This document shows positions 17,217 to 26,087 of a stretch of DNA of 64,000 nt, in pieces. Source of the DNA: Salinibacterium sp. M195 (GTDB lineage: Bacteria > Actinomycetota > Actinomycetes > Actinomycetales > Microbacteriaceae); NCBI RefSeq assembly GCF_019443965.1, contig NZ_CP040814.1:2232001-2296000 (forward strand). The letters run 5' to 3'. The notes below the pieces were generated by a model that saw nothing but the letters and a program-made list of their open reading frames with translations, had not been told where the DNA came from and ran no database searches. Position 1 is the stretch's first letter. Each line of letters opens with the position of its first letter. A program made the position numbers and the translations under genes.

Positions 17217-19050
17217 ACTGACTTGGGTTGGAAAAGCAAAAGTAGTCACCCACCACCTGGATGTGCCATTCAGAGTCCTCAATCGGCAGTATTCCTTCGA
17301 CGAGAGCGGTCAGCACGAAGGCGACAACGGCTCGCCGAACATGATCATTCACGGCGACAACCTCGAAGCGCTTAAAGCTCTCCTGCCGCAGTATGAGGGT
17401 CTTATTGACTGCATTTACATCGACCCTCCATACAACACGGGCAACGAGTCATGGATTTACAACGACAACGTCAATGACCCCCAAATCAAGAAATGGCTCG
17501 GTGACGTTGTGGGGAAAGAAGGCGAAGACCTCTCCCGCCATGACAAGTGGCTCTCCATGATGTATCCGAGACTTCGTTTGTTACACAAACTGCTATCCCC
17601 CACCGGTGTCATTTTCATCTCTATTGATGACAATGAATTCGCCAACCTCGGGCAGATAATGAATGAGATCTTTGGGGCGTCTAACAGGCTTGCCTACGCA
17701 CCTGTGCGCTCCGAACCGAGCGGTGGCAAGGACAAGACAGCACTACGCACCGGGCATGAGTATCTCCTTGTCTACACGAAAGGAGACCAAAGCGCGCTCG
17801 CCCGTGAAGAGAAAGCAACTGGATTACTTGATCTGAACGACACGATTGGGCCATATAAGAAGGGGCGTGAACTCAGGAAATGGGGAGCTACCTCCGATCG
17901 CTCAGACAGACTAACGTTGTGGTTTCCAATCACTGCGCCAAATGGAACCCAGGTTCTGCCATTCAAAAATGATGGGACTGAGGGATACTGGCGGTGGAGT
18001 ACAGCCCATAGCGGAATGGCACGACTGCTAGAAGATCCAGACTTCGCTCATTGGGAGCTAGCCCCCTACGATTCAGGTGTCTCCGTAAATGGTCAGTTTG
18101 AACGGTGGGTTCCCTATGAAAAAGTCCGCGATGTAACGCGCGCATTCGGCTGGAACACTTGGTTGGACGGCTACGGCACAAATGCGGATGCAACTTCAGT
18201 TATTAAGGCGATATTCGGCTCGAAGAAATTTGACACCCCAAAACCTGTGTCACTGATTGAGTGGGTTGTGGCTTTAACTAGCAACCCGAACGCCATTGTG
18301 CTTGATTCATTTGCTGGCTCCGCGACCACTGCACACGCAGTCCTCAATATGAACAAGAAAGACGGAGGAAACCGCAGTTTCATTTTGGTCGAGCTTGGAG
18401 ATTATGCCGAGACGGTTACTGCTGAGCGTGTGCGCCGGGTTATTGACGGCTTTTCGGGTGAGAGCACCGAAGTGGCGATTTTGTTTGAGCAGAAATTGAC
18501 TTTAGCCAACCTTGAGAAGGCTCCGGAGATTTTGAGTGCAGCTGCAAAGGTTGCCGACGACGCCAAAGGCAAATATATAAAGGTCTCCCGTCCCAGGGTT
18601 GTCACAAAGGTGACAGGCAAGAGAGGGCAGCCATTTGTGCAAGTTGTTGCCACTCAAACCCATGACCACGAGGTGCCGGGAACTGGTGGATCTTTCTCGT
18701 TCTACGAGGTGGGTGAGCCGTTGCTCGTTGACGGAATTTTGAATACGGCTGTGCCGGTGGATCAGGTGCGTGAGTACATCTGGTTCACCGAGACGCAGAC
18801 ACCACTGCCGCCCAGCGGCGTCGAAAAACATCCGTTTTACATGGGCACCCATCGCGATACTGTCTATCACTTCATTTATGAGCCAGACAAGACCACGAAC
18901 TTGGGACGCAAGTACGTCACTTCGCTCACCCCTAGCGTAACTTCAGATGCCCTAGTGATCTACGCGGACACCTGCACGCTCAGTAGCCAGGAACTCTCAG
19001 CCTTGAACATCACGTTTAAGAAGATCCCGCGCGACATCACAAGACTCTAG
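17209..19050 (+). CDS. mod: Type III DNA methyltransferase, Mod subunit
   Basis: This 613-aa enzyme methylates an asymmetric DNA site and gives the specificity of a type III system. Motif IV is DPPYNTG near residue 72 and motif I FAGSATTAHAV near residue 368; this order marks a beta-class amino-methyltransferase, usually making N6-methyladenine. The target-recognition region lies between them (about 140-330). FAGSATT in place of FAGSGTT is common in type III enzymes. ATG at 17209 is chosen because GAGAAGG stands upstream and it overlaps the HTH gene. The res gene follows 14 bp later. The recognition site cannot be read from sequence. Confidence 0.92.
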   Translation: MPELTWVGKAKVVTHHLDVPFRVLNRQYSFDESGQHEGDNGSPNMIIHGDNLEALKALLPQYEGLIDCIYIDPPYNTGNESWIYNDNVNDPQIKKWLGDVVGKEGEDLSRHDKWLSMMYPRLRLLHKLLSPTGVIFISIDDNEFANLGQIMNEIFGASNRLAYAPVRSEPSGGKDKTALRTGHEYLLVYTKGDQSALAREEKATGLLDLNDTIGPYKKGRELRKWGATSDRSDRLTLWFPITAPNGTQVLPFKNDGTEGYWRWSTAHSGMARLLEDPDFAHWELAPYDSGVSVNGQFERWVPYEKVRDVTRAFGWNTWLDGYGTNADATSVIKAIFGSKKFDTPKPVSLIEWVVALTSNPNAIVLDSFAGSATTAHAVLNMNKKDGGNRSFILVELGDYAETVTAERVRRVIDGFSGESTEVAILFEQKLTLANLEKAPEILSAAAKVADDAKGKYIKVSRPRVVTKVTGKRGQPFVQVVATQTHDHEVPGTGGSFSFYEVGEPLLVDGILNTAVPVDQVREYIWFTETQTPLPPSGVEKHPFYMGTHRDTVYHFIYEPDKTTNLGRKYVTSLTPSVTSDALVIYADTCTLSSQELSALNITFKKIPRDITRL

Positions 19051-19064
19051 GAGAAGGACTCACC

Positions 19065-21710
19065 TTGGAACTCAAGAAGTATCAAAAACGCGTGATCAGT
19101 GACCTCACGTCTTATCTGACTTTTCTCACCCAAACAAACTCGCTTTCTGAGTCGTACCGGGAGTATTGGGCATCCAAACAGGTACCAATTGGCGGCGATG
19201 GAATCACGCAATATCAAAACATCATCGACGCAGTGCCACACGTTTGCTACAAGGTACCCACAGGTGGTGGTAAAACGTTATTGGCTTGCGCCTCGGTCAA
19301 GCCCATCATGCAAGCCCTGCCCGCTCGCAAGCGCCAGGCTGTGGTGTGGCTAGTACCTTCCGATGCGATTCTGACACAGACCCTCGACGCCCTCAAAGAC
19401 CCAAATCACATGTATCGGCAACAACTGAATCTTGATTTTGGTTCGCGAGTTGAGATTTACTCAAAAAAGGAACTGCTCGCCGGGCAGAACTTCAACCCAG
19501 CCACTGTTGCTGAGCAACTCTCGGTGATGGTGCTGTCCTATGATTCGTTCCGTAGCGCAAACAAGGAGGGTCGTAAGGCTTTCCAGGCTAACGGCGCGTT
19601 GGAGCCATTTCGAACTGCGCTCGGGCCAGTCGATGTGAGCATCGAAAACGCGGATGAAACCGCGTTGTTCCAGGTGATCAACCAGCTCGAACCAGTTGTC
19701 ATCGTGGATGAATCCCACCATGCACGAAGCGACCTCTCAAAGGAGATGCTGCGCAACTTCAACCCGTCATTCGTGTTGGATTTAACCGCCACTCCTAAGA
19801 AAGATTCCAACATCATTTCCTATGTGGATGCTTTAGCGCTCAAGGCCGAGCACATGGTGAAGCTACCTGTCGTGGTGTACAACAAGGCTTCTCAAACAGA
19901 AGTCATCGCCGATGCCATAGACGTTCGCCAAGTGTTGGAACAGGCCGCAATCGCCGGGCAGGCGGCAGGTGGCGAGTACATTCGCCCCATCGTCTTGTTT
20001 CAGGCTCAGCCCCGAGCTTCTGAGGACGCTACTTCTTTTGAGAAGCTCCGCGCGAAGCTCGTCGAAGCGGGGGTTTCCGCGGATCAGATTGCTATCAAGA
20101 CTGCGGATATCAACGAGTTGAAGAATGTCGACCTCCTCAGCCCTGAGTGTCAGATCCGCTTCATCATCACCGTCAACGCTCTCAAGGAAGGCTGGGATTG
20201 CCCGTTTGCCTACGTGCTCGCCTCGCTGGCAAACAAAACCAGCCAGGTAGACGTAGAGCAGATTCTTGGGCGTGTTCTACGACAGCCGCACACTAAACGT
20301 CACGCTAATGGCCTGCTCAATACATCTTATGTTTTGACTTCGTCCAACGACTTCCAGGCAACTATCGACAACGTCGTGTCTGGGCTGAACGCGGCAGGCT
20401 TCACCGAACGTGACTACCGGGTAGCCAACCAGCTCCCCATGGAAGACCTACAACAACCTGAGCCGCCTGCTCCGCCCACGCCATCGCTGCCGATCGAGGA
20501 CACCAGCAATGAGGCCGAAAACGAGGATTTCTTGGAGTTCGATGCGACCACCGTCGCTAAACGGACTTCACCAGATGAGCAAACCGAGGTGCCTGCCTCG
20601 ATCGAAGAAATGGTAAAAGCTGCCGAGCAGATCAGTGATGACTATGAACGCAAGGCAGAAGACGCACTCGCCAGTGAGGCCGAGAACGATCTGCCAGCAG
20701 ATTTGGAGGGCAAGGTGCCTTATTACGCGATGAATCCGGCGTACCTCGAACAGGCTTTAGCTTTGCGGTTGCCAAGATTCTATAGTGAAGCGTTCGACCT
20801 ACTCTCAACGATTGAGGGCGAATCGGTTGCAGCGGTCTCACCGGCCAGCCTGACCGAGGGGTTTACGCTCAAGAGTCAAGACTCGAATGTGGACGTTACT
20901 CACGCTGCCGAGCAGATCGTCACCGTCGACGTGCGTAAAGACAACGGGGATAGGCCCAAAGCGTTCAACATGACCAGCCGCCAGCAACAAGAACTACGTA
21001 AGCACTTCGACTCACTACCGATGGAGAGCAGAGTACGCGAGGCTGCTGGCATGATCGTCGCGCTGCTAGACAAGAAGTACGACACGATCACCAACCAAGA
21101 CTTGAAAGATTACGTCTTGCGTGTCGTCGAAAACCTCGACGGCGCACAGCTCAAAGCCCTAGAGAGCTCACCGAGGGCAGTGGCAAACCGTATCAGCGAC
21201 AAGATTGACGCGTTCCTGACGGCATATCGCCTAGGCGAGTTCGATAGAGGCCTCGATGACGAATCGATCGCTGTGCGCGCTACTTACCAATTGCCAGAGA
21301 AAATCACCCTCAGCGAGGCCAACACCTCCGTCGGCGGCTCACTGTACGAAGCTGAGGGGAAGATGAACGGCGAGGAACGCGATCTCATCATGAAGATAGC
21401 AGCCCTCAAGAATGTGGCGTGGTGGCATCGTGTCGCTGAACGGGCACCCGGGGCCTTCAAAATAAACGGGCCGATGAACCACTACCCAGACTTTATCGTT
21501 TGCACCAACGACAGCAAGATCGTCTTGGTCGAGTATAAAGGCGCAGACCGCAAGAATGATGACTCTCGTAGCAAGATCGAGCTTGGGGACCGTTGGGCTA
21601 AAGCCGCAGGCCCCAAGTATCGCTACTACATGGTCTTTCAAGACGGTGTGGATCCGCTGCCAGGAAGCTTCACGTCTTCAGATTTCCTCAGCCGCCTAGA
21701 ACGCCTATAG
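19065..21710 (+). CDS. res: Type III restriction endonuclease, Res subunit
   Basis: This 881-aa helicase-nuclease cleaves unmodified DNA together with Mod. The SF2 ATPase core has Walker A PTGGGKT near residue 65, Walker B DESHH near 215, LDLTATPKKD as motif III, and RVLRQPHTKRH late in the core. The C-terminus has HYPDFIV then LVEYKG (about 806-826), the PD-(D/E)xK nuclease pattern. A Glu/Pro-rich linker lies near residues 460-520. The start is TTG at 19065, supported by AGGAGAAGG 6 bases before it. The frame is full length and intact, so the system is probably active. Confidence 0.92.
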   Translation: MELKKYQKRVISDLTSYLTFLTQTNSLSESYREYWASKQVPIGGDGITQYQNIIDAVPHVCYKVPTGGGKTLLACASVKPIMQALPARKRQAVVWLVPSDAILTQTLDALKDPNHMYRQQLNLDFGSRVEIYSKKELLAGQNFNPATVAEQLSVMVLSYDSFRSANKEGRKAFQANGALEPFRTALGPVDVSIENADETALFQVINQLEPVVIVDESHHARSDLSKEMLRNFNPSFVLDLTATPKKDSNIISYVDALALKAEHMVKLPVVVYNKASQTEVIADAIDVRQVLEQAAIAGQAAGGEYIRPIVLFQAQPRASEDATSFEKLRAKLVEAGVSADQIAIKTADINELKNVDLLSPECQIRFIITVNALKEGWDCPFAYVLASLANKTSQVDVEQILGRVLRQPHTKRHANGLLNTSYVLTSSNDFQATIDNVVSGLNAAGFTERDYRVANQLPMEDLQQPEPPAPPTPSLPIEDTSNEAENEDFLEFDATTVAKRTSPDEQTEVPASIEEMVKAAEQISDDYERKAEDALASEAENDLPADLEGKVPYYAMNPAYLEQALALRLPRFYSEAFDLLSTIEGESVAAVSPASLTEGFTLKSQDSNVDVTHAAEQIVTVDVRKDNGDRPKAFNMTSRQQQELRKHFDSLPMESRVREAAGMIVALLDKKYDTITNQDLKDYVLRVVENLDGAQLKALESSPRAVANRISDKIDAFLTAYRLGEFDRGLDDESIAVRATYQLPEKITLSEANTSVGGSLYEAEGKMNGEERDLIMKIAALKNVAWWHRVAERAPGAFKINGPMNHYPDFIVCTNDSKIVLVEYKGADRKNDDSRSKIELGDRWAKAAGPKYRYYMVFQDGVDPLPGSFTSSDFLSRLERL

Positions 21711-21839
21711 GAGGAGAATCGGAAGCATGAGCGAACGATGAATCCAGTTCTTCCTTTCGCGCTGGGCGGTACGGATTCAAGTTCAGCGCTCCAAGATTTC
21801 CGGCATCAGCGTGTGATGGGTCTGCGGAATGGTAAAGAC

Positions 21840-22815
21840 CGGCGTCCTTCCTCGCACCCTTCGATAATCGCCCTCATCATTCAGATGAAGGAGGACGGCC
21901 ACGGAGTCGAGTTGGCCCGCGGGTCCTGCGCGAGCAGGGAATCCAAGTCACTTCGCGGTCGTATCGGTCATGGAGAGCATGGGCGGAAATCCGCGCGCAC
22001 GCGCAGCGACGCCGTGCTCCCCGCCACCCCCAAATCTTTGTCGATCCGCGATGCTAATGGCGGCGCACGCTCGATTTCTTCTACGGGCAGCGGAAGATGA
22101 CGGCGTGGCTTGCCCTCAGCGGATTTGCGGACTTGTCTAAACACACCGTCGACCGGCCGATGTGCGCGGAGGAACGATCGGGCTGATCCGAGGCCGCAAA
22201 CCGAAGTCGTGGACCGCTTACGGGAGGCAATCAGAGCGGGCGGCGGACCATCTGAACGGCGATTTCTCGGCCCCGTCCCCGGAGCGCAGCCGGGTCAACG
22301 ACTTAACGTATGTCGCGACCTGGGCCGGGTTCGTCTACGTTGACTTCGCGATCGTCCCGTCTTTCAAGGTGGTCGCCGGTTGGTCGATGTCGACGGTAAA
22401 GGATACTCCGTTCGTGGAGGAGTGCCTGAAGACGGGGTTCTGGCGGCGCGACAGCGCTGACCATCCGGTAGCACCCGGGATGATCCATCACAGCGACGCC
22501 GGATCTCAATACACATCCATCAGATTCAGCGAGATCGTCGCCCTCGAAGGTCTTGTTGCCGCCATGGGACCGTCGGCGGCGCTCACGACAACGCGGCCGC
22601 CGAAACCGAGATGATTCTCTACACGAACGAGGCCATCGCTGAGGGATCACCGTTCACAGCCGGGCCTCTATAAGGCGTGTCCGAAGTCGAGAAACGCACC
22701 TTCGATTGGCTGGACTGGGACAACAATCGTCGCCTTCACAGCTCGCTCGACAGCATGCCGCCGGGAGATTACGAGACCAACTATTACGCTGAAACAACCG
22801 GCCCATTTAAACGAC
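21840..22815 (+). pseudogene. Decayed IS3-family transposase (OrfB)
   Basis: Fragments of an IS3-type OrfB are spread over three frames. They run from IIQMKEDGHGVE and KSLSIRDANG, through KMTAWLALSGFAD and SKHTVDR, GLIRGRKPKSW, RVNDLTYVATWAGFVYVD (first catalytic Asp) and MIHHSDAGSQYTS (second Asp), to AAAETEM (Glu) and DWLDWDNNRRLH near the end. Several frameshifts make it non-functional. No OrfA and no clean ends could be found. It lies 130 bp after res. A start-like ATG with AGGAGGAG at 21711-21727 reads only a few codons and may be the remnant of a gene cut off by this insertion. Confidence 0.75.
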
Positions 22816-22973
22816 GGAGCTGCAAACAAAACGGCGGCATCATGCCCGGGACGGTTCAGTACACGTGCTGGCAATACGTTCAGTTCGTGTTGGCCTGCGC
22901 ACCGGAATGCCGAAATCCCGCAGAAAACGCCCCCGGGCTTTGTAAGAAGACGTCGTGAGAAATCCGGGGCAAG

Positions 22974-22984
22974 TTGTCGGGCTG
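22974..22984. repeat. Partial copy of tRNA-Pro 3' end
   Basis: TTGTCGGGCTG is an exact 11-base copy of the tRNA-Pro 3' end sequence at 24429-24439. It lies 109 bp before the longer copy at 23083-23098. It may be another insertion scar. Confidence 0.35.
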
Positions 22985-23082
22985 CACCCCTTCGGCTCGG
23001 CCGTCCCAGCGCGACGGCACCCCACCTGCAAGACCTCGAGACAAGAAAAAACGACGGTCCCGAAGGGCGATCCTTTTTTCAT

Positions 23083-23098
23083 ATTGTCGGGCTGACAG
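23083..23098. repeat. Left 16-bp direct repeat flanking the IS481 element
   Basis: ATTGTCGGGCTGACAG is identical to 24428-24443, which forms the 3' end of tRNA-Pro. The two copies lie exactly at the ends of the IS481-type element. Confidence 0.8.
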
Positions 23099-23103
23099 TG
23101 TTC

Positions 23104-23172
23104 TGGTGCAGGACATAGGAATAGAGTGTCGCACGTCATCGGAATACCCTGTCGCAGGTCATAGGCATACGT
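23104..23172. repeat. Three tandem 23-bp units at the left end of the IS
   Basis: The units begin TGGTGCAGGACATAGG, TGTCGCACGTCATCGG and TGTCGCAGGTCATAGG. They share the core of the right inverted repeat at 24404-24423, read on the minus strand. Repeated ends of this kind may bind transposase or its repressor. Confidence 0.65.
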
Positions 23173-23184
23173 TCAGGCTGAGGC

Positions 23185-24375
23185 ATGAGCAAACAGCGCC
23201 TCGTGATCACCGCCGTTCTTGCCGGACAAAGCCAGTCCGACGTCGCCCGTCGCTACGGCGTCTCTCAGGGCTGGATCTCGAAACTCATGACCCGCTGGCG
23301 GCTCGAGGGCGAGGCCGCATTCGAGCCCCGATCCCGGCGTCCTCACACCAGCCCCACCGCAACACCCGCGGCGGTCATCGACCTCGTGACGGCCCTGCGA
23401 CAACGACTCGACAACGCTGGTTTGGATGCCGGCGCTGACACCATCGGCTGGCACCTGACCCACACCCACCAGATCACCCTGAACCGCGCCACCATCCACC
23501 GCATCCTCACGCGGCACGGGTTGGTCGAGGCCGAACCACAGAAACGTCCGAAGAGTTCCTACCTGCATTTCGCCGCCGAGCAACCCAACGAGTGTTGGCA
23601 GTCCGACTTCACCCACTACCGCCTCAGCACCGCTACCGTGGAACCAGGCGCCGATACCGAGATCATTACCTGGCTCGATGACCACTCCCGTTACGCGTTG
23701 CACCTCTCCACACACCACCGCGTGACCGCGGTGATCGTGTTGAACACGTTCACCCAGACCGCTCAGAAGCACGGTTATCCGGCCTCAACGCTGACCGATA
23801 ACGGAATGGTTTACACCGTGCGTCTGGCAGGCGGCAAGAACAGTGGCGGCCGCACCAGCCTGGAAGCAGAACTCTTCCGCCGCGGGATCATCCAAAAGAA
23901 CGGCTCGCCCCATCACCCGCAAACCCAAGGCAAAGTCGAACGCTTTCAACAAACCCTGAAGAAATGGTTGCGAGCCCAAACCCAGCAACCGACCACGCTC
24001 ACCGAGCTGCAACTACTGCTGGACAAGTTCGCAGACGAATACAACCAGCGGCGCCCACACCGATCACTCGAGCACCGCGCAACACCAGCGGTGGCCTACA
24101 CAACCAGCATCAAAGCCACACCCAACAACACCCCACGTGATGATTCCCACCACCGCGTTCGCCACGACCGCATCGACAAATCAGGCACCGTCAGCCTTCG
24201 CGTTGCCGGCCACCTGCGCCACATCGGCGTCGGCCGAACCCACGCCGGAACCCACGTGACCCTGCTCATCCAAGAACTTGACGTCACCATCATCAACGCC
24301 GCCACCGGAGAGATCCTGCGGGAGCTCATTATTGACCTCAACCGCGACTATCAACCCGCCGGCACAAAAAAATAA
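23185..24375 (+). CDS. IS481-family transposase
   Basis: This 396-aa DDE transposase starts with a helix-turn-helix (QSDVARRYGVSQGWISKL), then a helical linker, then the RNase H-like core. The catalytic residues are seen in CWQSDFTHY, LTDNGMVY and GKVERF. A C-terminal extension of about 75 residues with GHLRHIGVGR and ATGEILREL is typical of longer IS481 transposases. No frameshift or stop breaks the frame, so it is probably active. ATG at 23185 follows GAGGC. The stop codon lies inside a perfect hairpin. Confidence 0.9.
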   Translation: MSKQRLVITAVLAGQSQSDVARRYGVSQGWISKLMTRWRLEGEAAFEPRSRRPHTSPTATPAAVIDLVTALRQRLDNAGLDAGADTIGWHLTHTHQITLNRATIHRILTRHGLVEAEPQKRPKSSYLHFAAEQPNECWQSDFTHYRLSTATVEPGADTEIITWLDDHSRYALHLSTHHRVTAVIVLNTFTQTAQKHGYPASTLTDNGMVYTVRLAGGKNSGGRTSLEAELFRRGIIQKNGSPHHPQTQGKVERFQQTLKKWLRAQTQQPTTLTELQLLLDKFADEYNQRRPHRSLEHRATPAVAYTTSIKATPNNTPRDDSHHRVRHDRIDKSGTVSLRVAGHLRHIGVGRTHAGTHVTLLIQELDVTIINAATGEILRELIIDLNRDYQPAGTKK

Positions 24376-24407
24376 CCTGAACCCACAATCCGTGGGTTCA
24401 GGTTATT
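24371..24407 (+). terminator. Perfect 16-bp hairpin over the transposase stop
   Basis: AATAACCTGAACCCAC and its exact complement enclose a 5-base loop (AATCC). The left arm contains the transposase TAA stop and the right arm runs into the IS right end. It probably terminates the transposase message and may also block transcripts entering from outside. Confidence 0.75.
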
Positions 24408-24427
24408 CCGATGTCTTGCGACATCAC

Positions 24428-24443
24428 ATTGTCGGGCTGACAG
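24428..24443. repeat. Right 16-bp direct repeat within tRNA-Pro
   Basis: This copy of ATTGTCGGGCTGACAG contains the last 12 bases of the tRNA gene and 4 bases beyond it. It matches 23083-23098 exactly. Confidence 0.8.
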
Positions 24444-24505
24444 GATTTGAACCTGCGACCCCCTGACCCCCAGTCAGGTGCGCTACCAAGCTGCGCTACA
24501 GCCCG
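24432..24505 (-). tRNA. tRNA-Pro (GGG anticodon)
   Basis: The 74-nt gene folds as a cloverleaf on the minus strand: acceptor CGGGCTG paired with CAGCCCG, discriminator A, D arm with AGCTTGGTAGCGC, anticodon loop CTGGGGG between CCTGA and TCAGG, and T loop TTCAAAT. The anticodon is GGG, decoding proline. CCA is not encoded. The 3' end is the target of the IS481-type element and probably of older insertions. Its native terminator now seems to lie beyond the IS at 23053-23080. Confidence 0.92.
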
Positions 24506-24581
24506 CGACAACTCGAATAGCTTACCGCGAATTCTGAGCGCCGATGTTCAGAATGGGGCCAAAACGGCAACCGAGGTCAAA

Positions 24582-26087
24582 TCAGTTCGCTGAGATGCCG
24601 TGCGCGGCGGCGAAGAACTCGCGTTCGTGCTCCGTCGATGCCACAAAAGCCGTCAGCATCGCATCCCGAACCGGCGGGGTGGCGTCTGCCGCGAGCGCCG
24701 TCACTATCGTGATGGCTTGCTCCGTGGCATCCGTGAACGCATCGTCGGCATAGGTCGTCAACCAGTCTGCGTAGGGATGCTCAGCATGCGCCAGCGGGTG
24801 CAGGCGCGAACCGACGTCGTGGTAGACCCAGAAGCACGGCAACAGGGCCGCAGCGAGCACGGCATAGTCACCTCGGGCAGCCGTCGCCAACAGGTGGTTC
24901 AGGTATCCGGTGGTGGTCGCACTGGGCGAAGCCGCGAACAGCTCACCGGCCACAGACCACGACTCGTGCAACTGCAGTTCCGTCACGATGCACCCCTCGG
25001 CACTTGAAGCCCAGAACGCTTGTTCCGCCGCCGTGGGTGCCAGTCGGGCAGCTTCGGCGAGCGCCCGCGCATAATCGCGCAGATAGAGCGCATCCTGAGC
25101 CAGGTACCAGACGAAGTCACCCCGGTCGAGGGAACCGTTACCCAGCGCCCGCACAAAGGCACCATCATCGATCTGAGCGCGCACCGACGCAATCTCCGCC
25201 CACCACTGCTCGCGCACCTCAGCCGCGGTCAGCGCCGTCTCGACACCTCCGCGCTCCCACAACCCGGCAAAGTGGTTAATCGGACCACGCCCGCCACCGA
25301 CCTGCAACGCCGCACCGGCACGGATGCTCTCGCTCAACCACCGCTTCGACTCCCCCACAGCGGCAGCCCACTCACCGCCGGCCGCTATCCGTGTCGCGAG
25401 CGCACTCGACAGCGAACATCCGGTTCCGTGGGTGTTGCTGGTCTCTATGCGGATGCCGGCAAACTCAGTCACGACAGCTGCGTTCCCGATACGAGCATCC
25501 ACTAGCGCATCCGGAGCCTCTGCCCCACTCAAGTGTCCGCCCTTGGCGAGTACGCGCACCCCGTAGGAGGCAGAGACTCGCGCCGCCTGCTCCAGCACCT
25601 CGGGCCACGTCTCAGCGGCGGGTTCCGCGGCGATGATCGCGAGCTCAGGAATGTTCGGCGTGACAAGGTCACACTCCCGCACGAGGTCCCGCAGCGCCTG
25701 CTCGGCTTCGGCATCCAGCAGTCGGTCACCACTCGTGGCGACCATGACCGGGTCAAGCACAATCAGCGGAGGCCGCACAGCCTCAAGCCACGCCCGCACG
25801 ACACTCACGACCTCGACGGTGCCGAGCATCCCAATCTTCACGGCGTCAATCGCTATGTCGTCACTGAGCGCATCCAGCTGTTCTCGCAAGAACTCAGCTG
25901 GCGGCACATGCACGCCGCGCACCCCCTGCGTGTTCTGAGCTGTCAACGCGGTGATCGCCGCCATTCCGTAGCCACCGTTAGCGGCGATCGACTTCAGGTC
26001 AGCTTGAATACCGGCACCACCCGAAGGGTCACTCCCGGCAATGCTCAGTACTCGGGGAACCGCAGCACCGAGAGATACCCCGCTCAC
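24582..26087 (-). CDS. thiD: ThiD-TenA fusion: HMP(-P) kinase and thiaminase II
   Basis: One 501-aa protein joins two thiamin enzymes. Residues about 10-265 are ThiD, which phosphorylates hydroxymethylpyrimidine twice; SIAGSDPSGGAGIQADLK, AVKIGMLG and NTHGTGCSLSSAL are its signatures. Residues about 285-500 are TenA, which recovers pyrimidine from degraded thiamin, with LLPCFWVYHDVG carrying the active-site Cys and EREFF near the end. The GTG start overlaps the thiE stop (GTGA), so it is the last gene of the thiM-thiE-thiD operon, controlled by the TPP riboswitch. Confidence 0.92.
   Translation of the reverse strand: MSGVSLGAAVPRVLSIAGSDPSGGAGIQADLKSIAANGGYGMAAITALTAQNTQGVRGVHVPPAEFLREQLDALSDDIAIDAVKIGMLGTVEVVSVVRAWLEAVRPPLIVLDPVMVATSGDRLLDAEAEQALRDLVRECDLVTPNIPELAIIAAEPAAETWPEVLEQAARVSASYGVRVLAKGGHLSGAEAPDALVDARIGNAAVVTEFAGIRIETSNTHGTGCSLSSALATRIAAGGEWAAAVGESKRWLSESIRAGAALQVGGGRGPINHFAGLWERGGVETALTAAEVREQWWAEIASVRAQIDDGAFVRALGNGSLDRGDFVWYLAQDALYLRDYARALAEAARLAPTAAEQAFWASSAEGCIVTELQLHESWSVAGELFAASPSATTTGYLNHLLATAARGDYAVLAAALLPCFWVYHDVGSRLHPLAHAEHPYADWLTTYADDAFTDATEQAITIVTALAADATPPVRDAMLTAFVASTEHEREFFAAAHGISAN

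Larger units (their letters stand above)
23099..24427 (+). mobile_element. IS481-type insertion sequence, 1,329 bp
   Basis: The ends match as imperfect inverted repeats: reading inward, TGTTCTGGTGCAGGACATAG on the left and TGTGATGTCGCAAGACATCG on the right agree at 19 of the first 25 positions. Both begin TGT. The element is flanked by identical 16-base direct repeats. The left end carries three tandem 23-base units (23104-23172) that resemble the right end and are probably transposase binding sites. One full-length transposase gene fills the element. Insertion regenerates the 3' end of tRNA-Pro at the right border. The good preservation suggests recent insertion. Confidence 0.8.
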
